From positions 27,409 to 91,408 of the forward strand of contig JAPPES010000126.1 of the NCBI GenBank assembly GCA_028824125.1: a stretch of DNA of 64,000 nucleotides, read 5' to 3'. This DNA comes from Candidatus Poribacteria bacterium (GTDB lineage Bacteria; Poribacteria; WGA-4E; WGA-3G). Both the position numbers and the translations under genes were made by a program. Position 1 is the first letter of the stretch; each line of letters begins with the position of its first letter. The notes beneath the pieces were generated by a model that was not told the DNA's origin, did no database searches, and was given only the letters and a program-made list of their open reading frames with translations. Of this stretch, positions 50,600-59,311 are shown in pieces.

Positions 50600-50641
50600 A
50601 ACAAAAAGCCCGCATTCTCACTGGATGCGGGCTTTTTGTTG
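50600..50641 (+). terminator. Rho-independent terminator
   Basis: AAAAAGCCCGCAT and ATGCGGGCTTTTT pair around TCTCACTGG directly after the exported-protein gene; the symmetric A and T tracts make it potentially bidirectional. Confidence 0.92.
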
Positions 50642-50671
50642 GCAGATGACTTATACAAATTAACGTGATTC

Positions 50672-50740
50672 GTTTTGCTAGGTGTGCGGTTAAGAAACCG
50701 CACCCGCTGAATACCACATGCGTATTCAGCGTTGATTCAC
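50672..50740. repeat. Two small hairpins between convergent genes
   Basis: GTGCGGTTAAGAAACCGCAC and GCTGAATAC/GTATTCAGC (loop CACATGC) follow one another between the exported-protein gene and the CRTAC1 gene. They resemble other dispersed palindromes of the window in form. Confidence 0.55.
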
Positions 50741-50773
50741 CGTCGGAAAAAAATAAAATCCGTTAATTTGGTA

Positions 50774-52450
50774 TTATTCCGCCTCTGAAATTGTTAATGT
50801 TTGATTGATAAGGACATCCTCTGATTTTTGTACTATCCCACTTGGCCACTCAATAACAATGCTATCTATTTTCTTAGCTTTATTTAAGCCAAACAGCAAT
50901 CGCAAATCGCTCCCCGAAGCATAACTTGAGCCGCTTTTTACTACCGCTATCTGTGTGATGTTCCCTATTCCGATCTTTACTTTTGCACCAATACCATCCC
51001 GATTACTTTGCGTTCCAACAAGTTTTACACCGAGCCAGTTTTTCTCATTTCCGCCTTCGTTTTTGAGTAGTACGGCACGTTGATTAGAATTCATTATAAC
51101 TATGTCAATATCCCCATCGTTGTCGTAGTCGGCTGATGCAGCTGCCCTACCGACAAGTGTTTCCGAGAAGTAATCACCAGAAGTCTGTGAAACCTCTGTA
51201 TAGGTGCCGTTACCGTTGTTGTGAAACAGTTGGTCCCGTTGTGCAAAAGTTTCATAGTCCGTTAATTGTTCAATGACCTCCTGTGGATGCCCATTTGCAG
51301 AGAATATGTCTAAATATCCATCGTTATCGTAATCAATAAAAAGTGGGCTAAAACCTACTAACGGCAAAGTTGGTTTTTGTAATAAACTCTCTACGGTAGC
51401 TTCCTCAAAGAAGAAATTGTCATCACCAAGATTTTGTAGTTTATAGAGTGTGGCTTTCTCGGAATTGGCAACGATGATGTCAAACAGACCGTCCCGATTA
51501 TAATCTCCAACATCTACTCCCATAGAACCTTCTGCAACCCCATTTTCATCGTATCCTACGCCGAGGAATAGGCTTTCATCTGTAAAAGTGCCGTCCCCAT
51601 TGTTATGATAGAAAAAATTACGACTTGTGTCATTCGCAACGTAGATATCTGGGAACCGATCATTGTCAAAATCACAGACAACAGCCGCCATGCCCCGTCC
51701 TTCACCTGGATTTTCTAAACCGGCTGCGTCGGCAACGTTTGTAAAAGTGCCATTCCCACTGTTTTTATAAAGGACATCTGCTGTCCCTTCATAACTTCGC
51801 GGGTGTCCATAACCGATTATGCCCTTATAACTCGTTACAGGCATTGACAATTGGTAAATGAGATAGTTGACAACAAAAATATCTAAATCACCGTCTAAAT
51901 CATAATCAAGATAAACCGCTGCAATACTCCAGAGAGAATTATCAATACCTGCGGCTTTTGTTATATCCGTGAAAGTTCCATCACCATTGTTTCGGTAGAG
52001 GGTATCCTGACCAAAGTTGCAGACATAGAGATCGAGGTCACCGTCATTATCAATATCTCCCGCGGATGCGGCCATGCCGTAACCGGTGTCGCCAGTTCCA
52101 GTAGTCTTTGTAACATCTGTAAAACGTCCGTTTCCTTCGTTTCGATAGAGTACGTTTCTGGCAGCATGGAATTCGCTTTTAGGAACGCCTTTCTCAGGTA
52201 CTGGTCCACTGTTAACAAAATAAAGGTCGACATCTCCATCTGTGTCGTAATCAAAAAAGACAGCACCTGAACCCATTGTCTCAATGATGTGTTTATGTTC
52301 GGTTTTACCGTTGTTATGTTTGAAGTCTATACCAGCTTCTTTGGTGGCATCCACAAAGGTAGGGAGTTGTTCAGCAGAACTACAAAATACAAATATAATG
52401 GAAAAGGTTAGAGAAATTAAGATGGATTTTAATTTTATAGTAAAATCCAC
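50774..52450 (-). CDS. CRTAC1-like FG-GAP/ASPIC-UnbV protein
   Basis: About 558 residues from a GTG at 52450, with a signal peptide (KSILISLTFSIIFVFCSSAE), then seven or so FG-GAP/VCBS repeats of the form DYDTDGDVDLYF, DIDNDGDLDLYVCN and DYNRDGLFDIIVAN. It closes with the ASPIC/UnbV domain (NRDGIGAKVKIGIGNITQIA, SIVIEWPSGIVQ). The D-x-D-x-D-G loops should bind calcium. The start is uncertain because a MITE covers the 5' end: the frame stays open through it to a TTG at 52573. AGGT five bases before the GTG may come from the element itself. Confidence 0.85.
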   Translation of the reverse strand: MDFTIKLKSILISLTFSIIFVFCSSAEQLPTFVDATKEAGIDFKHNNGKTEHKHIIETMGSGAVFFDYDTDGDVDLYFVNSGPVPEKGVPKSEFHAARNVLYRNEGNGRFTDVTKTTGTGDTGYGMAASAGDIDNDGDLDLYVCNFGQDTLYRNNGDGTFTDITKAAGIDNSLWSIAAVYLDYDLDGDLDIFVVNYLIYQLSMPVTSYKGIIGYGHPRSYEGTADVLYKNSGNGTFTNVADAAGLENPGEGRGMAAVVCDFDNDRFPDIYVANDTSRNFFYHNNGDGTFTDESLFLGVGYDENGVAEGSMGVDVGDYNRDGLFDIIVANSEKATLYKLQNLGDDNFFFEEATVESLLQKPTLPLVGFSPLFIDYDNDGYLDIFSANGHPQEVIEQLTDYETFAQRDQLFHNNGNGTYTEVSQTSGDYFSETLVGRAAASADYDNDGDIDIVIMNSNQRAVLLKNEGGNEKNWLGVKLVGTQSNRDGIGAKVKIGIGNITQIAVVKSGSSYASGSDLRLLFGLNKAKKIDSIVIEWPSGIVQKSEDVLINQTLTISEAE

Positions 52451-52552
52451 AATTACCTGGACATTGGCGAGGTTAGGAAACCTCGCCAGCGAGATATTGT
52501 CGGGATTATTGTACATTGAGATGTCCACATATTTTCGGATTTTACTATAAAA
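52433..52552. mobile_element. 120-bp MITE with 16-bp perfect terminal inverted repeats
   Basis: TTTTATAGTAAAATCC (52433-52448) and GGATTTTACTATAAAA (52537-52552) are perfect inverses. The interior holds the palindrome GGCGAGGTTAGGAAACCTCG. A decayed copy lies at 24387-24502 and a core fragment at 40928-40950. It occupies the start region of the CRTAC1 gene. Confidence 0.88.
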
Positions 52553-52578
52553 TTCGGGAATTTGTTGAAGCAAGAGAT

Positions 52579-53469
52579 TTATTTTTTAGGTTTTTCTGCT
52601 GTTTTTGCCACTCGAAAACCGACAGAGGATGTTTTCAGAGTGGGGTAGAAATAATACCGAAAGGTTGTACTACATCGTGGCAGTGTATCAATCCATGAAC
52701 CGCCTCGAATAACGCGCCAACTACCGACAGTCGGTCCTGTTGGATTCTTCTTTGGGCTATGAAAATAGTAGACATCGCTGTACCAGTCTGCTGTCCATTC
52801 CCAAACATTGCCTGCCATATCCATTACACCGTAATAACTTTTTCCCTTTGGAAAACTACCGACAGGCGCGATGCGATTTTCATATCCATCATTTTTATCG
52901 GCGGTATTAGCGTAAGGTCCTATCGAATTGCCCCAGGGCCACGTTCTGTTTGAATAGCCGCGGGCGGCTTTTTCCCATTCTGCTTCTGTTGGGAGGCGCA
53001 TGCCTTTCCATTCAGCATAGGCTTTTGCATCGTCCCAAGATACACCCACAACTGGATGATCGGGAAATTTTGTCGCGCGTTCAGGCCAATCACCGATATA
53101 GGGAAGATGGGTGAAGCTTTCAGGCGTATATTGAGAGGATTCAGGGTTATTCTTTTGCAAACTACGCCAAAATTCATAATATTCTGCGTTAGTGACCTCA
53201 TACTTACTGATATAGTAAGCATCAAGATATACCTTATGTACTGGCCTTTCATCTGCGGCACGTTTTTCGTTTCCCATTGTAAATGTGCCAGCAGAAACCA
53301 ATATCATCTGATTTTCTTTTTTCTCAGCAGACACACTTATAGAAAAGACAACATTTAATAGAAGAAGTAGGGAAGTGATAGAAAACAGACTAATATTCAA
53401 TGTCTCTATCCCATGTTTTAGTGTAATCGGGTCATTTATTTTGTTTCTGTTTTGAGAAGAAATATTCAT
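52579..53469 (-). CDS. SUMF1/FGE-fold protein lacking one catalytic cysteine
   Basis: A 296-residue exported protein if started at the ATG at 53469; upstream readings lie within the TPR gene. A hydrophobic signal segment is followed by the sulfatase-modifying-factor fold: MILVSAGTFTMGNEKRAADE, HPVVGVSWDDAKAYAEWKG, RLPTEAEWEKAARG, GVMDMAGNVWEWTADWYSD and VIRGGSWID. In genuine formylglycine-generating enzymes the GGSW is followed by Cys at +2 and +7. Here +2 is Asp and +7 is Cys, so it probably does not mature the sulfatases. It overlaps the TPR gene by about 38 bases. Confidence 0.83.
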   Translation of the reverse strand: MNISSQNRNKINDPITLKHGIETLNISLFSITSLLLLLNVVFSISVSAEKKENQMILVSAGTFTMGNEKRAADERPVHKVYLDAYYISKYEVTNAEYYEFWRSLQKNNPESSQYTPESFTHLPYIGDWPERATKFPDHPVVGVSWDDAKAYAEWKGMRLPTEAEWEKAARGYSNRTWPWGNSIGPYANTADKNDGYENRIAPVGSFPKGKSYYGVMDMAGNVWEWTADWYSDVYYFHSPKKNPTGPTVGSWRVIRGGSWIDTLPRCSTTFRYYFYPTLKTSSVGFRVAKTAEKPKK

Positions 53470-54625
53470 ACGCTTGATAATGTTCCTTGGCAAGTTTATG
53501 ATTTCCGATACTTTGATAAAGTTTTGAAAGGTTGAGGTGATAGTGCGGTTGTTCTCCATCTAATTCAATCGCTTTGCGGAATGCTGGGATTGCATTTCGA
53601 ACATCTCCCAACATTGCGTAAGTGCTGCCAAGGGTATTGTAGAAAACCGCTACATTGGGAGCTAATTGAATAGCCTTGCGTACTGAGTCTTGGGCATGCT
53701 TCGGATAATTTAGGTTGATAAATGCTTGGCTGAGTCCGTGATAAAAACTTGCAATAACATCTACAGACATTCTTTGTCTGGAGGCAATCTCAATACATTT
53801 TTGGAATACAGGGACTACCTCATTATATTTTTTTTGGCGTATTAAAACATTTGCCAACCCTTTCCATGCCTCAAGGCTATTCGGCTCAGTCCGAGTCAGA
53901 CGGGAGAAACGTTCATATTCAGCAAATTCCTCTTGTAACTGCTGGTATATTTGCATCTCTTTTATGCTTTTTTCTCTATCGCCTATCCGAAGATAGGCTG
54001 TTCCGAGTCCATGATGGGGTTCTGCATAGCGAGGGGGTCCAAACTTGATTGCTTTCGTAAAGTTTTCTATCGCTTGCGGATAATCTTTTAAATTGAGATA
54101 GACTGTTCCAAGATCATTATACGTTCCTGCAGCGTCGGGTTTTAGCTCAATCGCTCGTGTTAAAACGTCAGCAGCGTCCGAAAATTGACGCAGTTTGAGG
54201 TAGACTTTACCGAGGAGTTCACGCCCGCGTGCATGTTGCGGGGATAGCGTTATCACTTTTCGTAAGAGTTCAACTGCATCTGCCCACTGATTAAGTTTAA
54301 AATAAACAAGGCTTAATGAATGTAGGGCCTCAATATTATCTGGCTTCAGGTCCAAAGAGCGTTGGTAAACTTCAACGGCTTTGTTCCAAAATTTTTCTTG
54401 TGTGTATGCTACACCTAAGTAGTGTAAAATTTCGTAGTGTTTGGGTTCAACAGCAAGTGCTGATTCGAATGCAGCTATTGCTTCTTTATTGTTTCCTTGG
54501 AATAGAAAGACAAAACCTTGCTCCACATGCTGCACGTATTTAGCATGATCGTTTTTTTCTGCGGGGATGGCAGATAGTGGCAGACACAGATAAAGGACGA
54601 TTAAGATTTTTAACTGATTTCGCAT
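53432..54625 (-). CDS. Exported tetratricopeptide-repeat protein
   Basis: A 397-residue protein from the ATG at 54625, which begins a signal peptide (MRNQLKILIVLYLCLPLSAI); the frame opens earlier at 54685 inside the neighbouring gene. It has about ten TPR units, for example AIAAFESALAVEPKHYEILH, AVEVYQRSLDLKPDNIEALH and AIENFTKAIKFGPPRYAEPH. TPR arrays bind peptides or organise complexes. Co-directional with the SUMF1-like and CRTAC1-like genes; a TPR, SUMF1 and CRTAC1 set suggests a shared extracytoplasmic role, but I know of no established pathway. Confidence 0.88.
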   Translation of the reverse strand: MRNQLKILIVLYLCLPLSAIPAEKNDHAKYVQHVEQGFVFLFQGNNKEAIAAFESALAVEPKHYEILHYLGVAYTQEKFWNKAVEVYQRSLDLKPDNIEALHSLSLVYFKLNQWADAVELLRKVITLSPQHARGRELLGKVYLKLRQFSDAADVLTRAIELKPDAAGTYNDLGTVYLNLKDYPQAIENFTKAIKFGPPRYAEPHHGLGTAYLRIGDREKSIKEMQIYQQLQEEFAEYERFSRLTRTEPNSLEAWKGLANVLIRQKKYNEVVPVFQKCIEIASRQRMSVDVIASFYHGLSQAFINLNYPKHAQDSVRKAIQLAPNVAVFYNTLGSTYAMLGDVRNAIPAFRKAIELDGEQPHYHLNLSKLYQSIGNHKLAKEHYQAYEYFFSKQKQNK

Positions 54626-54641
54626 TTGATTATCCGCATTT

Positions 54642-55610
54642 TTATTCGGGCCAAATACCGATTTCTTTATAGAAACGAATCGCACCTGGATGGAAAGGCG
54701 TTCCTACGTCTTTAGCAGCATTTTTCTCATTGATGGCTTTACCAGCTGGATGTGCCTTAACAACTTCAGCACGATGTTCATACAAGGTCTTTGTAAAATT
54801 ATAAACCATATCTTCATCTGCATTCTCTGCAGTGATAATATGCATTGAACCGACATTCATGGTTTCAAACGGTTCTGTTAGTACTTTTGGGTATGCAGCT
54901 GCAGGAATAGTTATAGGATGAAAGAAGGGGTACTGTTCAACAAGGGAGTGTTTGGCGGTTTCGTCGAACGGAATAAAAATTATGTCTTGGGTCGCTGTGG
55001 CTTGTTTAACCGCTGGTGTTGGAATCGCACCACCCATAAACGCAGCATCAGCCGAACCGTCGGCTAACAGATTTACGGCACCACTATATGTATCGTTAAG
55101 GTCACTAAAATCGTCATAAGTAACACCGTGCGCCTCTAAAATTGGTCTTAGGAAGTACTCAAAACCTGCTCCCGCAGGACCGACTACCACACGCTTCCCT
55201 TTTAAATCAGCGATGGAACGGATACCTGTGGATTTCGGTGTGACAAATATGCCGACATTCGGCGCAAGTGTCATTACTGAAGCGATAGGATGCTTGGTTT
55301 TCCATGCGCCTTCCCCACGAACTGCAAAGTAAGAGATTGCGGCATTAGCGAGAGCGAATTCTATTTCGCCATCTTCACTGACAAGTAAGCGAATATTTTC
55401 TTGTGTGCCTTTTGTGCTTGTGGCAGCGACTTCCCAGTTTTTTTCTGAAATGTTACGAGCAATTGCATTACCAACAGGAGCAAAAGCACCTCCTATTGGA
55501 GCGGTGCCGATGCTGACATGGTGACGTTTTGAAGTGCTATCGCAACCTACACCGAAACTCAAGGCAAAGATAAAACAGAAAATGGATAAATACGATGTGA
55601 AAAACTTCAT
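54642..55610 (-). CDS. TAXI-family TRAP transporter solute-binding lipoprotein
   Basis: A 322-residue protein with lipobox FGVGC (C23). Family motifs are SIGTAPIGGAFAPVGNAIA, STKGTQENIRLLVSEDGEIE, LKGKRVVVGPAGAGFEYFLR and ADAAFMGGAIPTPAVKQA. TAXI proteins deliver small anionic substrates (glutamate, oxoglutarate and others) to DctM-type permeases. No permease is adjacent, so it is an orphan or uses a permease elsewhere. It is the first gene of the minus-strand set 55610-50774; the TPR gene begins 16 bases after its stop. Confidence 0.9.
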   Translation of the reverse strand: MKFFTSYLSIFCFIFALSFGVGCDSTSKRHHVSIGTAPIGGAFAPVGNAIARNISEKNWEVAATSTKGTQENIRLLVSEDGEIEFALANAAISYFAVRGEGAWKTKHPIASVMTLAPNVGIFVTPKSTGIRSIADLKGKRVVVGPAGAGFEYFLRPILEAHGVTYDDFSDLNDTYSGAVNLLADGSADAAFMGGAIPTPAVKQATATQDIIFIPFDETAKHSLVEQYPFFHPITIPAAAYPKVLTEPFETMNVGSMHIITAENADEDMVYNFTKTLYEHRAEVVKAHPAGKAINEKNAAKDVGTPFHPGAIRFYKEIGIWPE

Positions 55611-55715
55611 TAATGTACTCCTATATATAAGCTTAAGGCTAAATCATTGTGATAGATTTGCTACATATACTACTAACCGAACTTACAAAATATTTTCTTT
55701 CAAATGCAAGATTCC

Positions 55716-57002
55716 TTATGCCGAATGCGCAAGCGGGACCTCAGGTGGAAAATAACACATCTTTGACATATCTGGAAAGATGTGGGTTACATCCCGTCTA
55801 TAAACATCTCCGCTTAAAATGTCAACGATACCGCCAAGATGTTCAGGATATTCTGACAGAAACCGCGCAAAACTAAATTCCTTTGTGTAAAAAGCGTAGA
55901 CAAGTTTCCGAAATGCTTCCATCCCATCAACAAACGTTTGCCCGAAACTTCCTAATTGCATTTCGGAAAAATCACTCTCTCGGAACGCTTCAATAATTGC
56001 ATCTGCTGCCATTTCACCAGATTTGAGTGCTAAAAACAGACCTGTTGAATACACAGGGTCTAAGAAGCCAAACGCATCGCCTATTAAAACCCAATTCTGC
56101 CCTGCGATACGGCTCGCACGATATGAGAAATCTTTAGTTGTTTGGATAGGAAAAAGTTGTTTTGCACCTTCAAGCCGTTGCTTCAAAGGGTGACATTTCT
56201 CCAATTCTTCGTCAAAGATTTTCTGTGCGTTGAGTTTACCGTCAGGCCCCCTACGATTTTGGAGGAGGTAGTCTAACTCACCGACAACTCCGACACTGGT
56301 GCGATTGGACGGCAGCGGAATTGACCAGAACCAAGAGTCTTTCTCTTCAGTATGTAAAATAAGGGTAGCACCTTCGTTAATTCCCGCGTCGCGATGTCCA
56401 CCTTCATAGTGCGTAAAAAGCGATGCCTTTTTGAGGTTCGGCTCTATGGTATTGAGGTCTAACTGCCTTCCGATGAGAGAACGTTGACCGGTTGAATCCA
56501 CAATAACCGTTCCGTGCATTGTTTCAAGATCATTATTTTTATCTGGGGAAGATTTTTCTTGTGCCACAACACCGATTGCCTTATTCCCTTCAAAAAGCAC
56601 TTTGCGAACACTGATCCCTCTACGCACCTCAACGCCATTTTCTGCTGCGTTGTCCAAAAGCATCTGGTCAAACTCGCTACGCAGGACCTGCCATGTGACC
56701 GCACTCTCATGCGGATTGGTTTCAAAGAAGTAGAATGGATTGGTGGCTTTACCTGTACGCGTGAAAAACTGCACACTGAACTTCTGTGGAAAATGACTCG
56801 CTCTTAGTTTTTCAAGCATGCCGAGTCGTTTGAAGGTCCAGTATGTAGCTGGAATCAACGACTCACCTATTTTGAAAGTTGGTTCTGCGTCTCGTTCCAA
56901 GAGTAGAACACGGTAACCTTGCTGTGCAATGAGTGTAGCAGCTGTGCTCCCTGCGGGGCCGCCGCCGATAACGATGGTGTCGTAGTTTTGGTAAGTGTTC
57001 AT
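55716..57002 (-). CDS. FAD-dependent oxidoreductase related to flavin halogenases
   Basis: A 428-residue flavoprotein with GGGPAGS at 13-19 (IVIGGGPAGSTAATLIAQQG). KIGESLIPATYW carries K44 at the position of the halogenase lysine, and SWFWSIPL resembles the W-x-W-x-I-P motif. LIGDAFGFLDPVYSTGLFLA supplies the second FAD site. These features fit the CmlS-like or geranylgeranyl-reductase-like branch of COG0644. Halogenation is plausible but unproven; simple hydroxylation or reduction of a lipid is an alternative. No biosynthetic cluster surrounds it. Confidence 0.82.
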   Translation of the reverse strand: MNTYQNYDTIVIGGGPAGSTAATLIAQQGYRVLLLERDAEPTFKIGESLIPATYWTFKRLGMLEKLRASHFPQKFSVQFFTRTGKATNPFYFFETNPHESAVTWQVLRSEFDQMLLDNAAENGVEVRRGISVRKVLFEGNKAIGVVAQEKSSPDKNNDLETMHGTVIVDSTGQRSLIGRQLDLNTIEPNLKKASLFTHYEGGHRDAGINEGATLILHTEEKDSWFWSIPLPSNRTSVGVVGELDYLLQNRRGPDGKLNAQKIFDEELEKCHPLKQRLEGAKQLFPIQTTKDFSYRASRIAGQNWVLIGDAFGFLDPVYSTGLFLALKSGEMAADAIIEAFRESDFSEMQLGSFGQTFVDGMEAFRKLVYAFYTKEFSFARFLSEYPEHLGGIVDILSGDVYRRDVTHIFPDMSKMCYFPPEVPLAHSA

Positions 57003-57070
57003 AGGACGCTTTCAATAGGAAAAGTTTACCTCTTGTTTTCTCACTGTTTTCTGAAATAGAAATTCAATAG

Positions 57071-57271
57071 TTAATCCGCAGCTTTTTCGTCTGTCGTTTT
57101 TATAGGTTTTGGATCTTCAGATGGTGGATCCACAAATTTGTATTTGCCAGACTTCCGGTATTCTTTCTCTAATGCTTGATAGTGAGCGATCAATTTGTCT
57201 ACATCATGATCAAATTGAGCAGATATTTCTTGTCGAATTCTGCGAATTTCATCAATTTCATAGTCTGCCAT
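57071..57271 (-). CDS. Small partner protein (antitoxin candidate) of the PIN protein
   Basis: 66 residues from the ATG at 57271, one base after the PIN gene stop. Mostly helical: EIDEIRRIRQEISAQFDHDV, LIAHYQALEKEYRK, then a Pro-rich tail (VDPPSEDPKPIKTTDEKAAD). It has no DNA-binding motif that I can see. A toxin-first order with a helical second protein is seen in some PIN systems, so it is the presumed antitoxin. Confidence 0.7.
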   Translation of the reverse strand: MADYEIDEIRRIRQEISAQFDHDVDKLIAHYQALEKEYRKSGKYKFVDPPSEDPKPIKTTDEKAAD

Positions 57272-57272
57272 T

Positions 57273-57764
57273 TTAGTCGTCAACTCCTAAATAATTGAGA
57301 GGTGTCGCCAATTCCGGCGTTGGTAAGCCAAGTTCTTGGTTTATCTGCCGGATGCGATAAATCTTGTTAAGGTTTGCAATATGTTTGTAATTCCACGTTA
57401 GAAGAGCATCTACATTATGAAACGAGGCAATTGCCAAATGAAGTGCATCTCCAAAAGGATCTTGAGGCATTATTAACTTATCAATATAGGTTTGTGTAAT
57501 GCGGCGAATTCTTGGAGAGATTGATAACATCTCCAGGTTTTCCACTAAGTCAATCCGAGCTTGTGTTTTTTCGCCTCTTCCATCCCTAAGTTCCTCAATA
57601 ACCGCTAAACTTGAAACGAGGGTAAATTGATCAGCGTATTGGGCCCACCATTTCCGGGTCCAACTCTGCATAGCGCGGGATTCAATATCCCTGCGCAATG
57701 TATAATAGAAACTTGGAATTGTCGTTTCAATGTAGACGCGGTGTTCTGTTTCGTTGTGCAACAA
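57273..57764 (-). CDS. PIN-domain protein, probable ribonuclease toxin
   Basis: A 163-residue protein that opens with VYIETTIPSFYYTLRRDIES, the first strand of PIN domains with an acidic residue (E13; usually Asp), then LAVIEELRDG and MPQDPFGDALHLAIASFHNV, supplying the other metal-binding acids. ALLTWNYKHIANLNK is the conserved fourth strand. PIN toxins cut RNA using Mg2+. The pairing with the downstream 66-residue protein supports a toxin-antitoxin module. Confidence 0.83.
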   Translation of the reverse strand: MLHNETEHRVYIETTIPSFYYTLRRDIESRAMQSWTRKWWAQYADQFTLVSSLAVIEELRDGRGEKTQARIDLVENLEMLSISPRIRRITQTYIDKLIMPQDPFGDALHLAIASFHNVDALLTWNYKHIANLNKIYRIRQINQELGLPTPELATPLNYLGVDD

Positions 57765-57810
57765 TTATAACCTCTCAAGGATTGAATTGTCAAGGAAAAT
57801 GCTTGTTCAT

Positions 57811-59055
57811 CTATAGGGAACGCTCATCAGTAAATCGTTTTGATTTGAGCTCATATCTCGGCAAAGTTCCGATTGGTACGGTTTTTACAATCGTACGTAA
57901 ACCTAACGCATTCCGAATAGCGTCCCCAACAGCAGAAGCGGTATCAGTAGGATTTGTAGATTCAATCTGAATTTCAAGTTCATCAAGCGTTTCTGTTCGG
58001 TAAGCACGAACAGCAAATTCGCTCACATCAGGGAACTTTAGGATGATATTTTCTATCGTAGCAGGATAAACGTTTAAACCGCGGATGATTATAGCGTTGT
58101 CTATGCGTCCGATGACACCACTATTAAGGATACGATGTTGGCTACCACATTCGCAAGATGTAGGTTTAAGTTTTACATAGTCACCTGTCCGATAGCGAAT
58201 CACTGGCATGCCGATCCGACCTAAATTTGTGATGACCAACTCCCCTTCATCTGATGGATTACCTGTTTTTATATCAAGCACTTCACAGATAAATTCATCT
58301 TCGTTGAGGTGAACCCCTGCTTGCGGTTGGCACATCACACCCCATGCACCAACTTCGGTGGCACCTGCATGATCGTAGGAACGTACCCCCCAACTATCCT
58401 CAATACGTTGCTTGGTAGCAGGTAGGCTCGCACCGGGTTCACCTGCGTGGATTGTTACTGTAACTTTAGAATCTGTGCTGAGGTTAACACCCTCCTGCGC
58501 TGCAACTTCAGCAAGCCGCAACGCATAAGTCGGTGTGCAAATTACTACCGTCACATCGTTGCTAAGGATAGCACGTATCCGTTGATCAGATGTCATACCA
58601 CCATTTGCAATGGTGAGTGCACCGAGCTGCTGTGCGCCGTGATAAGCACTCCAAAAACCGATAAACGGACCGAACGAAAATGCCATCATGAGTCGATCTG
58701 ACGATGTAACCCCTGCAGCGTTATAAATATCTCTCCAGCATTTTCCCCACCAATCCCATGATTCTCGTGTGTCTAACCACCGCAGCGGGGCACCTGTTGT
58801 GCCTGAAGTTTGATGTATACAGGTATATTGATCTAATGGAAAGGTGAGATTTGTGCCGTAAGGTGGATGGGATACCTGATCAGCACTGAGTTCATCCTTT
58901 GTAGTAAAGGGCAGTTGCTGATAATCTGATAGTGTTTGAATGTCGTTTGGATGTGTAATCCCCGCTTCGGTAAGTTTTTGCTTATAGAATGCATTTGTCT
59001 CTAAAATTGGGACGAGCATTTCACGGAGGCGGTGTAATTGTCCTTTTATATTCAT
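57811..59055 (-). CDS. Phenylacetate-CoA ligase-like (PaaK) enzyme
   Basis: A 414-residue ANL-family ligase. The P-loop is HQTSGTTGAPLRW, the adenylate motif is YDHAGATEVGAWG, and VIRYRTGDYVKL and the Cys pair SCECGSQHR follow. RIDNAIIIRGLNVYPATIEN and a C-terminal ferredoxin-like domain close it. This is the PaaK order, in which an aryl or other carboxylate is converted to its CoA thioester. No paa catabolic genes are close, so the substrate may be another acid. It lies 11 bases after a DUF433 gene at the end of a minus-strand series. Confidence 0.87.
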   Translation of the reverse strand: MNIKGQLHRLREMLVPILETNAFYKQKLTEAGITHPNDIQTLSDYQQLPFTTKDELSADQVSHPPYGTNLTFPLDQYTCIHQTSGTTGAPLRWLDTRESWDWWGKCWRDIYNAAGVTSSDRLMMAFSFGPFIGFWSAYHGAQQLGALTIANGGMTSDQRIRAILSNDVTVVICTPTYALRLAEVAAQEGVNLSTDSKVTVTIHAGEPGASLPATKQRIEDSWGVRSYDHAGATEVGAWGVMCQPQAGVHLNEDEFICEVLDIKTGNPSDEGELVITNLGRIGMPVIRYRTGDYVKLKPTSCECGSQHRILNSGVIGRIDNAIIIRGLNVYPATIENIILKFPDVSEFAVRAYRTETLDELEIQIESTNPTDTASAVGDAIRNALGLRTIVKTVPIGTLPRYELKSKRFTDERSL

Positions 59056-59066
59056 GTTTCTTGAAT

Positions 59067-59276
59067 TTAAGTGGTGGTTGTGGGATCCTGAGCTGCAAAA
59101 TGAAATGCTGCGAGTATGCCCTCCTGAGTCAGACGAGGATAAGATTCAAGCAATTGTTCAATTGTTTCACCTGCGGCAAATTTTTCCAATATTAATTCAA
59201 CCGGTATACGGGTGCCAGCAATAACAGGTTTACCCATCATAATTGATGGATTGCATTCGATAAGTTTTGTATTCAT
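59067..59276 (-). CDS. DUF433 protein (VapB45-like antitoxin family)
   Basis: A 69-residue protein with the DUF433 core: PSIMMGKPVIAGTRIPVELI, LEKFAAGETIEQLLESYPRL, TQEGILAAFHFA. DUF433 proteins usually precede a PIN or Mut7-C type toxin; here none follows, and the next gene is a CoA ligase. It is therefore an orphan, perhaps a regulator of the operon in which it sits. Confidence 0.88.
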   Translation of the reverse strand: MNTKLIECNPSIMMGKPVIAGTRIPVELILEKFAAGETIEQLLESYPRLTQEGILAAFHFAAQDPTTTT

Positions 59277-59311
59277 GTTTTCACTCCTTCCATGTGAAAA
59301 AATATAGTTGC

